Notes: generated by a model not told the origin, from the sequence alone. A stretch of 64,000 nucleotides of DNA from Pirellulales bacterium (GCA_028279215.1 JANQOF010000002.1:37627-101626), one strand, 5' to 3'; shown: positions 46,026-55,590, counted from the first letter of the stretch. Translations and numbers: made by a program.

Positions 46026-46772
46026 ATGAAGCAGTGGTTTCCATCTCCCAAGAATCAGGATCCGTTGGCCGGGTCGCATCGATCGTGGTCAGGGAAGCTG
46101 GGCGTTTACGCATTGCTTGGCGCGATGCTGCTGATGCTAGGTCTGGTGAGCATGCTGGTGTGGACGACCCCGCTTACACGCAATGAACTTGGCCTACTGG
46201 GCGGGCTGCGAGTCGCGGCTGGCGATCAAACGACCGTATACGTTGGCAACCGTCGGGTCGGTACCGGCACCGTCGATGTTTCTTGGAACCAACTTCTTGG
46301 CGCTGCTGGACAGCCTTCCTTGGCGATCGACGTCGCCCCAGCGACCAGCAGCATCGACTGGCCCAATCTGCTGGGTGTCCCGGCAGCCGAGTTGGTATGG
46401 CAAGCCGACGGACCCACCGGCACTTACCGCGGCGACCACGACGCCAATTTTGCGTTTCGTCAAATCGTACTGAAACGCCGCGACGGTCAGCTCGACCATG
46501 TACAACTCGTCGAATGCGAGTTCCCCAAGGCGGATGGCAAGTGGCAGCGCGTTGCCATTCCCATTCGCTCGCGGCAACTCGAAAAAGCGGCGTCCGAGTA
46601 CTTCCCGCAGCCCGGGGCGCTAACCGGCGGCAACGTCAGTCGGGGAATGATTCCCAGCCGCCGCGATCACGCAACGTTTGAATTGAAAGTAACGTTGGAG
46701 CCGGGGGCGGCACCCAATGAGTTGATCGACATACAACTCAGCGAACCACTTTGGGTGCCCGCCGAGCGCTAG
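46026..46772 (+). CDS. Membrane-anchored protein of unknown function
   Basis: A 248-residue protein with one N-terminal membrane helix (LGVYALLGAMLLMLGLVSMLVW) preceded by a polar ~30-residue cytoplasmic segment. The ~185-residue remainder is probably extracytoplasmic and rich in beta-like stretches (QTTVYVGNRRVGTGTVDVSW, LELKVTLEPG type). The Trp-containing GGLRVAAGDQTTVYVGNRRV pattern is not one I can assign. It lies alone between the divergent DUF1553 gene and the DUF2513 gene, so no partner is implied. Confidence 0.65.
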   Translation: MKQWFPSPKNQDPLAGSHRSWSGKLGVYALLGAMLLMLGLVSMLVWTTPLTRNELGLLGGLRVAAGDQTTVYVGNRRVGTGTVDVSWNQLLGAAGQPSLAIDVAPATSSIDWPNLLGVPAAELVWQADGPTGTYRGDHDANFAFRQIVLKRRDGQLDHVQLVECEFPKADGKWQRVAIPIRSRQLEKAASEYFPQPGALTGGNVSRGMIPSRRDHATFELKVTLEPGAAPNELIDIQLSEPLWVPAER

Positions 46773-46955
46773 TGCTAGCACCCGCGAGATCGTCAAACCG
46801 CTATTGACCCGCGCCCGAGATTACGGGGATCATGCTTGCTCAATTCGCGGAGCGCAAACGCCGCGATTGCTCCGTATTTCTTTCGCCGGCGCGCGTTCCC
46901 CAAAAATGCGTGGCTGGCGACGACTCCCGGTAGTGTGCAAATGGAGGTGCACCCG

Positions 46956-47549
46956 ATGAAACGCGATATAGATTTCTGCCGCCAACTGCTTTTCGACCTG
47001 GAAGCTCATGGTCCCGAATGCACGATCAACGTACTGCGATCCGGTCTGGCGAACGAAGCCGACGAGCGGTTGCGTTTTCACTTGCGGCTGCTGACCGACG
47101 CCGGATTCGTGAAGGAAGTCGACCGCACTACCAATGGCGCAACTTGCGTTCGCCTGACGAACTCAGGCATCGAACTGCTCGAACTCTGCCGCAGCGACGC
47201 GCGGTGGAGCGACGCCAAGGCGATCGTGCTCGAACGCACGGGCGGGCTATCGCTTACCGTGTTGCGTACGGTGCTCACCAAGTGGGCCGTCGAAGCAGTG
47301 TCGCAGGGTTACGTCCGCCGGTACCGTCGTGGCTACCGTCCCTACTACCGCCGCGACGAGCTACGCTACGACCGCGATCTTGTTGACTTCGACGACGACC
47401 TTCGACTGGTTCGTACCGCTCCTGATTATCGCGAGCGGCTCGAATGGCGCGATCGGGACGCTGACGTCGACTACTATAATGGCTACCGCGCGGAGGCCGA
47501 CTCGGCCGCTCCGAACGTCGGCGTGCAACTGCCGATTTATCTGGTGTAG
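46956..47549 (+). CDS. DUF2513-like winged-helix protein with Arg/Tyr/Asp-rich tail
   Basis: A 197-residue protein. ATG 46956 has GGAGGT seven bases upstream, so it is preferred to an ATG-led extension. The first ~110 residues resemble DUF2513 (MKRDIDFCRQLLFDLEAHGP, FHLRLLTDAGFVKEVDR, VRLTNSGIELLELCRSD), a winged-helix fold found in phage-related and stress-linked proteins. After residue ~125 the sequence becomes a tail of Arg, Tyr and Asp (RRYRRGYRPYYRRDELRYDR) that is not part of the family and looks disordered. Followed by a strong terminator. The DNA target is unknown. Confidence 0.75.
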   Translation: MKRDIDFCRQLLFDLEAHGPECTINVLRSGLANEADERLRFHLRLLTDAGFVKEVDRTTNGATCVRLTNSGIELLELCRSDARWSDAKAIVLERTGGLSLTVLRTVLTKWAVEAVSQGYVRRYRRGYRPYYRRDELRYDRDLVDFDDDLRLVRTAPDYRERLEWRDRDADVDYYNGYRAEADSAAPNVGVQLPIYLV

Positions 47550-47580
47550 TCGGCTGTTCGACAAACCCTGTGGAATTCAC

Positions 47581-47620
47581 ACAACGGGGAACTGGCCGAG
47601 ACTGGTCGGTTCCCCGTTGT
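47581..47620 (+). terminator. Rho-independent-type terminator after DUF2513 gene
   Basis: A perfect 12-bp stem: ACAACGGGGAAC (47581-47592) with GTTCCCCGTTGT (47609-47620). The 16-base loop carries GGCC/GGTC pairing. TCGTTAG follows; there is no long U-run. It lies 31 bp after the stop codon. Confidence 0.75.
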
Positions 47621-47724
47621 TCGTTAGTGCCCGCGTGCTTTGCCCCCTCACCTTGTTGAACCAGTCGTTCCCATAGGCGAAACTAAGGGTCTTGTGCAAG
47701 ATCTCGCCTCCCGAGTTGGCCCGC

Positions 47725-49305
47725 ATGAACGTTGTTTTCGTCCACTACCATCTGAATGCCGGAGGGGTGACTCAGGTAATCGTGAACCAACTCCGCGCCT
47801 TGGCGGAGTTGCGTGACGAGGAGCGCCCCAAACGCGTCGGCGTGCTGTACGGCGGCCGTCATGAGGGTTGGCCTGAGAAGGTGTGGGACCGAATCGAGGG
47901 AGGAAGTCTCGTACCGTTTGACGAAGTGCTGATGCCGCTGGCGCCGATCGACTACGACCAACTTCCCACGGTTCGTGAGGATCGGTTAGCTGACGAAGTC
48001 ACTGCTGCGCTGGTTAGTAACGGATTCGGTCTCGACGACACAGTGCTGCACGTCCACAATCATTCGCTTGGCAAGAATGTGTCGTGGCCTGGCGCCATCC
48101 AGCGGCTCGCAAAGCGTGGCTATCGACTGTTGCTGCAGGTGCACGACTTCGTTGAAGACTTTCGCCCTGCGAACTACCGGCTGCTTGCTAGAGCATGGGA
48201 CACCAGTGACCCTCGGGAGATCGCCGAGCGCCAGTACCCGCTAGGCGCCGGCGTTCACTACGCAACGCTCACCGACCGCGATCGACGATTGCTGGTACTC
48301 GCCGGTGTGCCCGACAAGAGGCTGCATAGCTTGCCCAACGCCGCGGCCGACTTCGTAGGATTGAAGCCCTACGAACGGGTCGCTGGGAAAGTGCGCGATG
48401 AACTGGCACTGCCCGCCGATGCGCGTCTGGTTCTGTATCCCGTGCGCGGCATTCGTCGCAAGAACTTGGGCGAGTTCCTACTGCACGCAGCGATTAGCCC
48501 ATCCAATACGTGGCACGCGGTTACCTTGGCGCCTCAGAACCCATTGGAGCTTCCTTCGTTTGAGCGGTGGAGGGCGCTTGGCGAACTGCTACAGCTCCGC
48601 GCATTATTCGACACGTGCGGCAGCGGGCAGACTGAGTTCTTGGATGCGGTGTCGGCTTCCGACGCCACGATCACTACGAGCGTGGCCGAGGGATTCGGCA
48701 TGGTGTTTCTCGAAACCTGGTTGGCGGGCAAGTCGTTAATTGGCCGTGACTTGCCCGACATTACGACCGAGTTCAAGGATCGCGGGCTGGAATTGCATCG
48801 ACTTTACGAATCGCTGAACGTGCCGCTTGAGTTGATCGACCAGCAAGACGACCTAAGCGCGTCTCTGCAAGTGGCTTTCGAGTGGGCGAATGAGAGTTAC
48901 GGGCTCGCTGGAGACAACAAATGGCAGGTGGCTCGCGATATCGAGCGCCTGCTCGCGGACGGGCAGATCGACTTTGCACTGTTGCCAAGCCGTTTTCAGG
49001 AACAACTCCTACGCGCCGCCGCAACCGACACTGATGCCGTGCGTCAGGCGCTCTTCGAAGCAAACCCAGGGCTCGAGGGCAAGCTCTCGTTCGATGGCCA
49101 CGAAGCGGCGACGATCGATCGCAACGCGGCCGTAGTTCGTACCGAGTATTCGCTCGCCCAATCGAGCGCGCAGTTGGCGTCCGCCTATCGACAATTGATT
49201 GCCGACGCGCCGAGCGGCGAGGTGCAAGCCGCGAGCGAAGGGCAGGCGATACTCTACCACTTCATGCAACTCGATCGCCTACATGCCATACGTTTCGAGG
49301 AGTAG
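47725..49305 (+). CDS. Family 4-type glycosyltransferase (first)
   Basis: A 526-residue GT-B enzyme. The N-terminal Rossmann half starts at NVVFVHYHLNAGGVTQVIV with the Gly-rich acceptor loop typical of GT4. The donor half has YPVRGIRRKNLGEFLLHAA and SVAEGFGMVFLETWLAG, the E-x7-E motif. The C-terminal ~120 residues (WQVARDIERLLADGQIDFAL onward) exceed the usual length and are helical. ATG 47725 is favoured over 47692 because NVVFVH is the family start. Its stop precedes the HAD gene's GTG by four bases (49305/49310). It opens the carbohydrate operon. Donor and acceptor are not readable from the sequence. Confidence 0.84.
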   Translation: MNVVFVHYHLNAGGVTQVIVNQLRALAELRDEERPKRVGVLYGGRHEGWPEKVWDRIEGGSLVPFDEVLMPLAPIDYDQLPTVREDRLADEVTAALVSNGFGLDDTVLHVHNHSLGKNVSWPGAIQRLAKRGYRLLLQVHDFVEDFRPANYRLLARAWDTSDPREIAERQYPLGAGVHYATLTDRDRRLLVLAGVPDKRLHSLPNAAADFVGLKPYERVAGKVRDELALPADARLVLYPVRGIRRKNLGEFLLHAAISPSNTWHAVTLAPQNPLELPSFERWRALGELLQLRALFDTCGSGQTEFLDAVSASDATITTSVAEGFGMVFLETWLAGKSLIGRDLPDITTEFKDRGLELHRLYESLNVPLELIDQQDDLSASLQVAFEWANESYGLAGDNKWQVARDIERLLADGQIDFALLPSRFQEQLLRAAATDTDAVRQALFEANPGLEGKLSFDGHEAATIDRNAAVVRTEYSLAQSSAQLASAYRQLIADAPSGEVQAASEGQAILYHFMQLDRLHAIRFEE

Positions 49306-49309
49306 CGAC

Positions 49310-50200
49310 GTGACCATCACCGAAGTGATACGCCGCAACAGCGCGCCGCTGAAACCGCAGCCCACGGGAGTATCGGCCCGATTGCCGGCGCTCGATCGTA
49401 TCAAGGCGGTGCTGTTCGATATCTATGGCACCCTGTTCATCAGCGCCAGCGGCGACATTAGCCTCAGCAGCGGGGCGAGCCTTGGTGGTGCGGCAGAAGA
49501 GGCGCTCCGAGTAGTGGGGCTCGACTTGAAGAACGGCTCTGGAGATCAAGTGGTCGCCGCGCTGCATGCGGAAATCGAACGCCAGCATCAAGCGTCACCA
49601 GTCGAGTTCCCTGAAGTCGATATTCACAACGTATGGCGCAGCACGCTCAAGAATCTCTCCGAACTTGGCCACCTCGAATGCTCGCCCAGCGCACCACCGC
49701 TTGCTCGCCTGGCCGTCGAGTACGAGTGCAGAGTCAATCCGGTTTGGCCGATGCCCGGGCTGGTGGAGGTTCTGGCTGGCGTCCGCGAAGCCGGCTTGGA
49801 GATGGGGATCGTGAGTAACGCCCAATCGTTTACACGCGAGTTGTTTCCTGCCTTCACCGAATCGACCAGCGCCGAATTGGGATTTGCGGAAGACTTGTGC
49901 GCCTTGTCGTACGAACATCGGCAAGCCAAGCCAGGCGTCTATCTCTACGAGCAAGTCGCAACCGCGTTGGCGGAGCGCAACATTCGCGGCGACGAAGTGC
50001 TGTACGTGGGGAACGACATGCGGAACGACGTTGCCCCGGCTGCTGCTGTGGGGTTTCGCACGGTGCTCTTCGCTGGCGATAACCGCAGCCTGCGGCTCCG
50101 CGAAGGCGACCCCATGACCGAATGCGTGGAGCCAGACGCGGTTGTAACGGATTTGCCGCAGATTTTGGCTATTTTGCGCCTTGCCCCGAAACCCGAGTAG
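49310..50200 (+). CDS. HAD-superfamily hydrolase
   Basis: A 296-residue HAD protein from GTG 49310, with GGAG seven bases upstream. Motif I is VLFDIYGTLFIS, with the nucleophile Asp followed at +2 by Tyr instead of the Asp of most phosphatases. Motif II is GIVSNAQ, motif III AKPG (Lys) and motif IV LYVGNDMRNDVAPAA. DIYGT is the haloacid-dehalogenase-type variant and is also found in some phosphatases. In an operon that may make phosphorylated glycosides, a phosphatase role is plausible but the lost second Asp speaks against a standard one. A 163-bp gap with a GGCGCC inverted repeat (50219-50237) follows. Confidence 0.84.
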   Translation: MTITEVIRRNSAPLKPQPTGVSARLPALDRIKAVLFDIYGTLFISASGDISLSSGASLGGAAEEALRVVGLDLKNGSGDQVVAALHAEIERQHQASPVEFPEVDIHNVWRSTLKNLSELGHLECSPSAPPLARLAVEYECRVNPVWPMPGLVEVLAGVREAGLEMGIVSNAQSFTRELFPAFTESTSAELGFAEDLCALSYEHRQAKPGVYLYEQVATALAERNIRGDEVLYVGNDMRNDVAPAAAVGFRTVLFAGDNRSLRLREGDPMTECVEPDAVVTDLPQILAILRLAPKPE

Positions 50201-50363
50201 CTTACATTTGAGACGATTGGCGCCGTCGGCAGGCGCCGCGCTAAGTTGCCGCTCCGTCGATCGCTTGCTCTGCAGGCATCTCAGGCAGTCCGGAGCGGTA
50301 TGCAATGTCCACTTGCGACGCTCCCGCCGCGCGCCGATCGAACACTTAACAACGTAGTGATTC

Positions 50364-51638
50364 ATGTCGCAAGTTGGCCACAACATCGGTTTCGTCGGTA
50401 CTCGGTTCGCAGGCACCGACGGCGTGTCGCTCGAAGCGGCGAAGTGGGCCAAGATTCTCTGGGACCACCGGCATGTGAGTTACTGGTACGGGGGCAAACT
50501 CGACACGGCGCCCGACATCAGCATGCTGGTTCCGCACGCATACTTTGCTCACCCTGACATCCAATGGATCAACAACCGTTGTTTCGGTCGGGTAACCCGC
50601 GAGCCGGAGGTGACTCGGCGGATTCTGGCGATTTCCGAACACCTGAAGCGAACGCTATACGATTTCACACGGAAGTTCGAGATTGAGATCTTGGTGGTTC
50701 AGAATGCCCTGACGATTCCCATGAACATTCCGTTAGGGATCGCGATTTCCATGTTCGTGGCCGAAACCGGCTTTCCGACCATCGCTCATCACCACGATTT
50801 CTATTGGGAACGCGACCGCTTCAGCGTCAACGCCTGCGGCGATTTCCTGCGTATGGCGTTTCCGTGTACGTTGCCATCGATCCAGCATGTAACGATTAAC
50901 TCCGAGGCGCAACGCGCGCTGTCGCACCGCCGCGGTGTCTCCAGCGTGTTGGTGCCCAACGTGCTTGACTTCGACGAGGAACCACCCACCGTTGACGATT
51001 ACAATGCCGACTTTCGCGAAGCGATCGGCATTGGGCCCGACGATATCATGTTTCTCCAACCCACACGGGTCGTGCCGCGCAAAGGCATTGAGCATGCAAT
51101 ATCGCTGATCGGCGCGCTGCAAAATCCTCGCTGTAAGTTGGTGATCTCGCACGAATCAGGCGACGAAGGAGACGAGTACCTACATGCACTGCGCGAGATG
51201 GCCGAACACCAGGGCGTGGAGCTGTTGTACATTCCCAATCGCATCGGCGAGGTGCGCGGCACCAATGACCATGGCGAGAAGGTATATCTACTGAGCGACG
51301 CTTACTTGCATGCCGACTTTATTACCTATCCCAGCTTGTACGAGGGATTCGGCAACGCGCTCATCGAGGCGTTCTACTACCGAAAACCTCCGTTGGTGAA
51401 TCGCTATTCAATCTTTGTGAGCGATATCGAACCTCGCGGCTTCGACGTGATTACCATGAACGGCTACCTCACACGCGAGGTCATTTCCAAGGTGCAACGG
51501 GTGATCGACGATCCAGAGTTTCGCACGAATATGGTCGAGACCAACTACACGCTTGGCAAGCGATTTTACAGCTACGCCGTGCTCCGCCGAAAACTGCGGA
51601 TCCTGATTACCAACCACACAGGTATGGACGACCTGTAG
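50364..51638 (+). CDS. Family 4-type glycosyltransferase (second)
   Basis: A 424-residue GT-B enzyme. N-terminal half: [20 protein letters not shown], then [11 protein letters not shown] near residue 155. Donor half: [20 protein letters not shown] near residue 235 and [20 protein letters not shown] near residue 325, with the E-x7-E motif. The pattern and company (HAD, GH13 phosphorylase-like, GT81-like) resemble the planctomycete and Petrotoga genes that transfer mannose to glucosyl-3-phosphoglycerate. That comparison is from memory of the family, so the activity is inferred only. The start ATG follows a Shine-Dalgarno-poor leader. Confidence 0.82.
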   Translation: MSQVGHNIGFVGTRFAGTDGVSLEAAKWAKILWDHRHVSYWYGGKLDTAPDISMLVPHAYFAHPDIQWINNRCFGRVTREPEVTRRILAISEHLKRTLYDFTRKFEIEILVVQNALTIPMNIPLGIAISMFVAETGFPTIAHHHDFYWERDRFSVNACGDFLRMAFPCTLPSIQHVTINSEAQRALSHRRGVSSVLVPNVLDFDEEPPTVDDYNADFREAIGIGPDDIMFLQPTRVVPRKGIEHAISLIGALQNPRCKLVISHESGDEGDEYLHALREMAEHQGVELLYIPNRIGEVRGTNDHGEKVYLLSDAYLHADFITYPSLYEGFGNALIEAFYYRKPPLVNRYSIFVSDIEPRGFDVITMNGYLTREVISKVQRVIDDPEFRTNMVETNYTLGKRFYSYAVLRRKLRILITNHTGMDDL

Positions 51639-51694
51639 AATGGTTGGGTGGCCTCCAAGCCCCACCTGCTTGGCTAACCATCGACGGAGTGACG

Positions 51695-53431
51695 ATGCCC
51701 AACGGCCCAATTGATTCTCAACTCGTTTCCCGTTTGCGCGTGCTGTACGGAGCGCGCGCCGAGGAAGTGGCTGGCCGCGTTGCAGGGCTGATCGATGAGT
51801 ACCGGAAGCCAGCAGACGACAACGGGACGACGCCGAGTTGGACCGAACAGGACGTTGTGCTGATTACTTACGCCGACCAGATTCGCGGCAACGATTGCAC
51901 GCCGCTAGAGGCGTTGCGTCGATGGCTGGTCGAGAGCCAGCTCGACGAACTGCTCTCCGTCGTCCATTTGCTTCCATTTTGTCCGTACTCATCCGACGAT
52001 GGGTTTTCGGTCGTCGATTACTTGGCAGTCGATCCAGTCGCCGGCACATGGGACGACATTGAGCGACTGGGCGAGCATGTCGACTTGATGTTCGACTTGG
52101 TGCTCAATCACATTTCGCAGCATAGTGATTGGTTTCAGAAGTACCTGGCGGGCGAAGAGCCATACGATCGCTTCTTCGTCGAAGTCGATCCAGCGACCGA
52201 TCTTTCGCTCGTAGTCAGGCCGCGCAGTCTTCCGCTGCTCACCGAAGTGCAAACCGCGGGCGGCCCACGCCACGTGTGGACGACGTTCTCCGACGACCAG
52301 ATCGATTTGAATTACTCCGAGCCAGAAGTGATGCTCCGCATGCTTCGCGTGTTGATGGAGTACGCAAAGCGAGGAGCCCGAATCGTGCGGCTTGACGCCA
52401 TTGCGTTTCTGTGGAAGAGGATAGGCACTGCATGTGTGCATCTTCCGGAAACCCACGAAGCGGTGAAGCTGATGCGCGACGTGGTGACCGAAGCGTTTCC
52501 GCGAATGCTGATGCTCACCGAGACGAACGTGCCCCACAAGGAGAACGTCAGCTATTTTGGCGCGGGCGACGAGGCCCACATGGTTTACCAATTCAGTTTG
52601 CCGCCTCTGTTGCTCGATGCGTTTACTAACGGCGACGCTGTGTACCTACGACGATGGCTCGAGACACTCGATCCGCCTCCGCCCGGTTGTACCTACTTCA
52701 ACTTTACCGCCAGCCACGATGGAATCGGAGTCCGGCCACTCGAAGGTCTGGTGCCGGACGAACGTTTCGATCGCATGATCGCTGCGGTACGCGACCGTGG
52801 CGGTTTGATTAACACGCGGCGACGCCCTGACGGCACGGACGTGCCCTACGAATTGAACATCACCTATGTCGATGCTCTGTCGCCCACGGCGCAGGGAGAA
52901 GCGGCTGACGACGACTTGCACGCCCGACGGTTTCTGGCGGCTCAAGCGATGATGTTATCGTTGCCCGGCATGCCGGCAGTGTACTTTCATAGTCTGGTGG
53001 GATCGCAAAACGATTATGCCGGTGTCGAGCAAAGTGGGATCAATCGACGGATCAACCGCCATAAGTACGACGTGGCCGAACTCCGTAGTCATATTCAGCC
53101 GGCTGATTCGCTGTCCGCAAAGATACACAACGGGTTTCGACGGCTACTAGAGGTCCGCAAGTCGCACGCTGCCTTTCATCCGGAATCGGCGCTGCACTTG
53201 CTCGACCCTGGACATCCGAGCGTGTTGGCTTTTGAGAGAGCGAGTTTGGATGGCGGTGAGCGGGTTGTCGTGTTGGTGAACTTTGGAGAAGCAGTTAGCG
53301 TCGATCTCGATTCGCTTACGGCGGCGCCACGCCCAAGATATCGAAGTCTCTTATCAGACGCGGGGGAACTGATCGAGGCTGGTCCGTTCATACTCGCGCC
53401 AGGCGTCGCGGTTTGGCTCCGACCCGAATAG
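51695..53431 (+). CDS. GH13 (sucrose phosphorylase / glucosylglycerate phosphorylase-like)
   Basis: A 578-residue GH13 protein of the sucrose-phosphorylase subfamily. LITYADQIRGNDCTPLEALR and LLPFCPYSSDDGFSVVDY are the family's N-terminal strands. The catalytic nucleophile is in RIVRLDAIAFLWK, the acid/base in MLTETNVPHKENV and the transition-state Asp in FTASHDGIGVRP. This group phosphorolyses sucrose, glucosylglycerol or glucosylglycerate. Sucrose genes are absent here, while GT81-like and GT4 genes are adjacent, so I favour a glucosylglycerate-type substrate. ATG 51695 has GGAG six bases upstream. The gap to the preceding glycosyltransferase is 56 bp. Confidence 0.85.
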   Translation: MPNGPIDSQLVSRLRVLYGARAEEVAGRVAGLIDEYRKPADDNGTTPSWTEQDVVLITYADQIRGNDCTPLEALRRWLVESQLDELLSVVHLLPFCPYSSDDGFSVVDYLAVDPVAGTWDDIERLGEHVDLMFDLVLNHISQHSDWFQKYLAGEEPYDRFFVEVDPATDLSLVVRPRSLPLLTEVQTAGGPRHVWTTFSDDQIDLNYSEPEVMLRMLRVLMEYAKRGARIVRLDAIAFLWKRIGTACVHLPETHEAVKLMRDVVTEAFPRMLMLTETNVPHKENVSYFGAGDEAHMVYQFSLPPLLLDAFTNGDAVYLRRWLETLDPPPPGCTYFNFTASHDGIGVRPLEGLVPDERFDRMIAAVRDRGGLINTRRRPDGTDVPYELNITYVDALSPTAQGEAADDDLHARRFLAAQAMMLSLPGMPAVYFHSLVGSQNDYAGVEQSGINRRINRHKYDVAELRSHIQPADSLSAKIHNGFRRLLEVRKSHAAFHPESALHLLDPGHPSVLAFERASLDGGERVVVLVNFGEAVSVDLDSLTAAPRPRYRSLLSDAGELIEAGPFILAPGVAVWLRPE

Positions 53432-53506
53432 CCACCAGGCAAGCTCCTGGAGTATAATCGGAGCCCTGTTTTCCGCAGTCGACGTTTACAGAAGGAACGC
53501 TGCCGC

Positions 53507-54727
53507 GTGCCCGATTTCTCTCAATACGGCCCAATCACGACGATTCACGAACTTGGTACCGTCGATCGCGTGCAACTCGAGTCGAAACTCAATAGCGCCG
53601 TGCACGAGTCGCCCATTGGTCTGGTGCTGCCAATCACCGCTTCCGACATGCGAGCCGCGCCGTTTGCCAACATCGCCAGTCAATTGGCGAAGGCCGATTA
53701 CATCGACACGATTGTGATCGTACTGAATCGCGCCGATTCGGTGGATGACTATCGGGATACATACGCGATCACCAAGCAATTGGGCGATCGGGCGCGAATT
53801 CTGTGGACCGATGGCGCTCGCGGGCGGCAGATGTACCAAGAGCTAACCGACGCTGGGTTCGATGTGTCGCAACCTGGCAAAGGGCGGGCAGTATGGACCG
53901 GGTTCGGCTACCTGCTGGCCGACCCGCGCCTCAAGGCATTCGTGTTGCAAGACTGCGACATTGTGAACTACGACAACGAGATGCTCATGCGGCTGTGCCT
54001 GCCGATGGCGCATCCGAGTTTAGATTTTGATTTTTGCAAGGCGTACTACGCACGCTGTACCGACCGAATGCACGGCCGCGTCGCCCGGCTTTTGATGACA
54101 CCCATCACGCGGGCGATGATCTCGGTGCTGGGCAGCGACAAGTTTTTGGTATTCGTACGGAGTTTTCGGTATCCCTTGGCGGGCGAGTTTGCCGTGTCGG
54201 CGACGCTTGCCCGCTCGAATCGCATTCCGTGCGATTGGGGGCTAGAAGTAGGAACGCTGGCCGAGGTATTTCGCAACACATCGCCAAAGCGCGTCTGCCA
54301 GGTCGACCTGGGCAGAGCCTATGAGCACAAACACCAGCCGCTCTCACTCGACGATCGGTCGCGCGGACTAATGGGTATGGCAAGCGATATCCTTACCAGC
54401 ATCCTCCGCACGTTGATGAGCCAAGGAATGGTGGTTACGCGCGGCCACTTGTTGAGCATTCGCAACAGTTACGTGCGGCTTGCTCAAGACGCGATTCGTC
54501 AGTACCACGCGGACGCGTTGATGAACAGCCTGGTATACGACCGTCATGGCGAGGAAGAGGCGATCGAGGCCTTCGCCGAACAAATCACGGCCGCTGGAGA
54601 AGCGGTGTTTGAAGATCCCTCCGGCGCTTCGGCGCTTCCCACGTGGACTCGCGTGGTGGCGGCGCTGCCCGACTTCTCGGCGCGGCTGCGTCAAATGGCC
54701 GACGACGACCAGACCGAACACTGTTGA
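53507..54727 (+). CDS. GT81-like glucosyl-3-phosphoglycerate synthase-type glycosyltransferase
   Basis: A 406-residue GT-A enzyme from GTG 53507, with GAAGGA ten bases upstream. Landmarks of GpgS/GT81 are GKGRAVWTGFGYLLADPRLK, the DxD motif in LQDCDIVNYDNE, FRYPLAGEFAVSATLARSN (the 'QPLaGEyA' motif), CDWGLEVGTLAEVF ('YGVEigLL') and CQVDLGRAYEHKHQ ('QVDLG..H'). GpgS joins UDP-glucose to 3-phosphoglycerate, the first step of glucosylglycerate or mannosylglucosylglycerate synthesis. R-x-H residues for the acceptor are present. It is the last gene of the operon; a 77-bp gap precedes the DUF1080 gene. The family call is good, the exact product inferred. Confidence 0.8.
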   Translation: MPDFSQYGPITTIHELGTVDRVQLESKLNSAVHESPIGLVLPITASDMRAAPFANIASQLAKADYIDTIVIVLNRADSVDDYRDTYAITKQLGDRARILWTDGARGRQMYQELTDAGFDVSQPGKGRAVWTGFGYLLADPRLKAFVLQDCDIVNYDNEMLMRLCLPMAHPSLDFDFCKAYYARCTDRMHGRVARLLMTPITRAMISVLGSDKFLVFVRSFRYPLAGEFAVSATLARSNRIPCDWGLEVGTLAEVFRNTSPKRVCQVDLGRAYEHKHQPLSLDDRSRGLMGMASDILTSILRTLMSQGMVVTRGHLLSIRNSYVRLAQDAIRQYHADALMNSLVYDRHGEEEAIEAFAEQITAAGEAVFEDPSGASALPTWTRVVAALPDFSARLRQMADDDQTEHC

Positions 54728-54804
54728 GGTTGGGCCCTCGCTGTTTTGCTAGAATAACGTCTTCCGCTCATTGAAGTTGCAAACTGTAGCCTAGGAGACC
54801 GTCC

Positions 54805-55590
54805 ATGCCGCCCGTTCGCTCGACCATTGTACCTCTGTTGTTCATGTCGCTGTTCGCAGGCTCCGCGCCCGCCGAGGAAGAGTGGCGCCAGCTTTTCAAT
54901 GGCAAGGATCTGGAAGGTTGGACGCCGAAGATTCGTTTTCACGAAGCTGGTGAGAACTTTGGCAACACGTTTCGCGTCGAAGACGGCTTGTTGAAAGTTG
55001 GCTACGACGAGTACGACAATTTCGAGGCGCGGTTCGGCCATCTATTCTTCGACGAGGAGTTTTCGAACTACAAGCTACGCGTCGAGTACCGCATCGTCGG
55101 CGATCAACTGAAAGGCGGAGCCGGCTGGGCGCAAAAGAACAGCGGCATCATGATCCACGGCCAGCGGCCCGAGACCATGGCCGTGGACCAGAACTTTCCG
55201 GTAAGCCTCGAAGTCCAGTTGCTGTCAGGCCTTGGTCGAGGCCCACGGCCCACGGCCAACCTTTGTACGCCTGGCACGAACGTGGTGATGAATGGCAAGT
55301 TGCACACCAGGCACTGCACCAATTCTTCATCACCCACCTTCGATGACCAGTGGGTGACCACGGAAGTCGAAGTGCATGGAAATGGGGTCATCAAGCACTA
55401 TGTCAATGGCGATTTGGTCCTCGAGTACGAGCAGCCTCAGTACGACCCCAAGGACGAAACAGCGAAGCCGCTTGTTGCTGAACGCAACGGTGACTTGAAG
55501 ATCTCCACGGGCACCATTTCATTGCAGTCGGAGAGCCACCCAGTCGAGTTTCGGAAGGTGGAGATCCTGGTGCTTGATGACAAGGAATGA
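54805..55590 (+). CDS. Secreted DUF1080 (3-keto-disaccharide hydrolase-like) protein
   Basis: A 261-residue protein with a signal peptide (STIVPLLFMSLFAGSAPA) and the DUF1080 lectin-like jelly-roll. Diagnostic segments are WRQLFNGKDLEGWTPKIRFH, AGWAQKNSGIMIHGQ, MAVDQNFPVSLEVQLLSG and HCTNSSSPTFDDQWVTTEVE. The conserved Glu in SLEVQLL and nearby Asp are the presumed active-site residues of 3-keto-glycoside hydrolases assigned to the family. Very common in planctomycetes. It may be read through from the GT81-like gene 77 bp upstream, but its own promoter is equally likely. Confidence 0.88.
   Translation: MPPVRSTIVPLLFMSLFAGSAPAEEEWRQLFNGKDLEGWTPKIRFHEAGENFGNTFRVEDGLLKVGYDEYDNFEARFGHLFFDEEFSNYKLRVEYRIVGDQLKGGAGWAQKNSGIMIHGQRPETMAVDQNFPVSLEVQLLSGLGRGPRPTANLCTPGTNVVMNGKLHTRHCTNSSSPTFDDQWVTTEVEVHGNGVIKHYVNGDLVLEYEQPQYDPKDETAKPLVAERNGDLKISTGTISLQSESHPVEFRKVEILVLDDKE

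Noticed and set aside
51695..53431. Sucrose phosphorylase as a firm call
   Set aside because: The GH13 subfamily fits, but no sucrose gene is nearby and GT81-like and GT4 genes point to glycerate glycosides. Kept as a family-level call.
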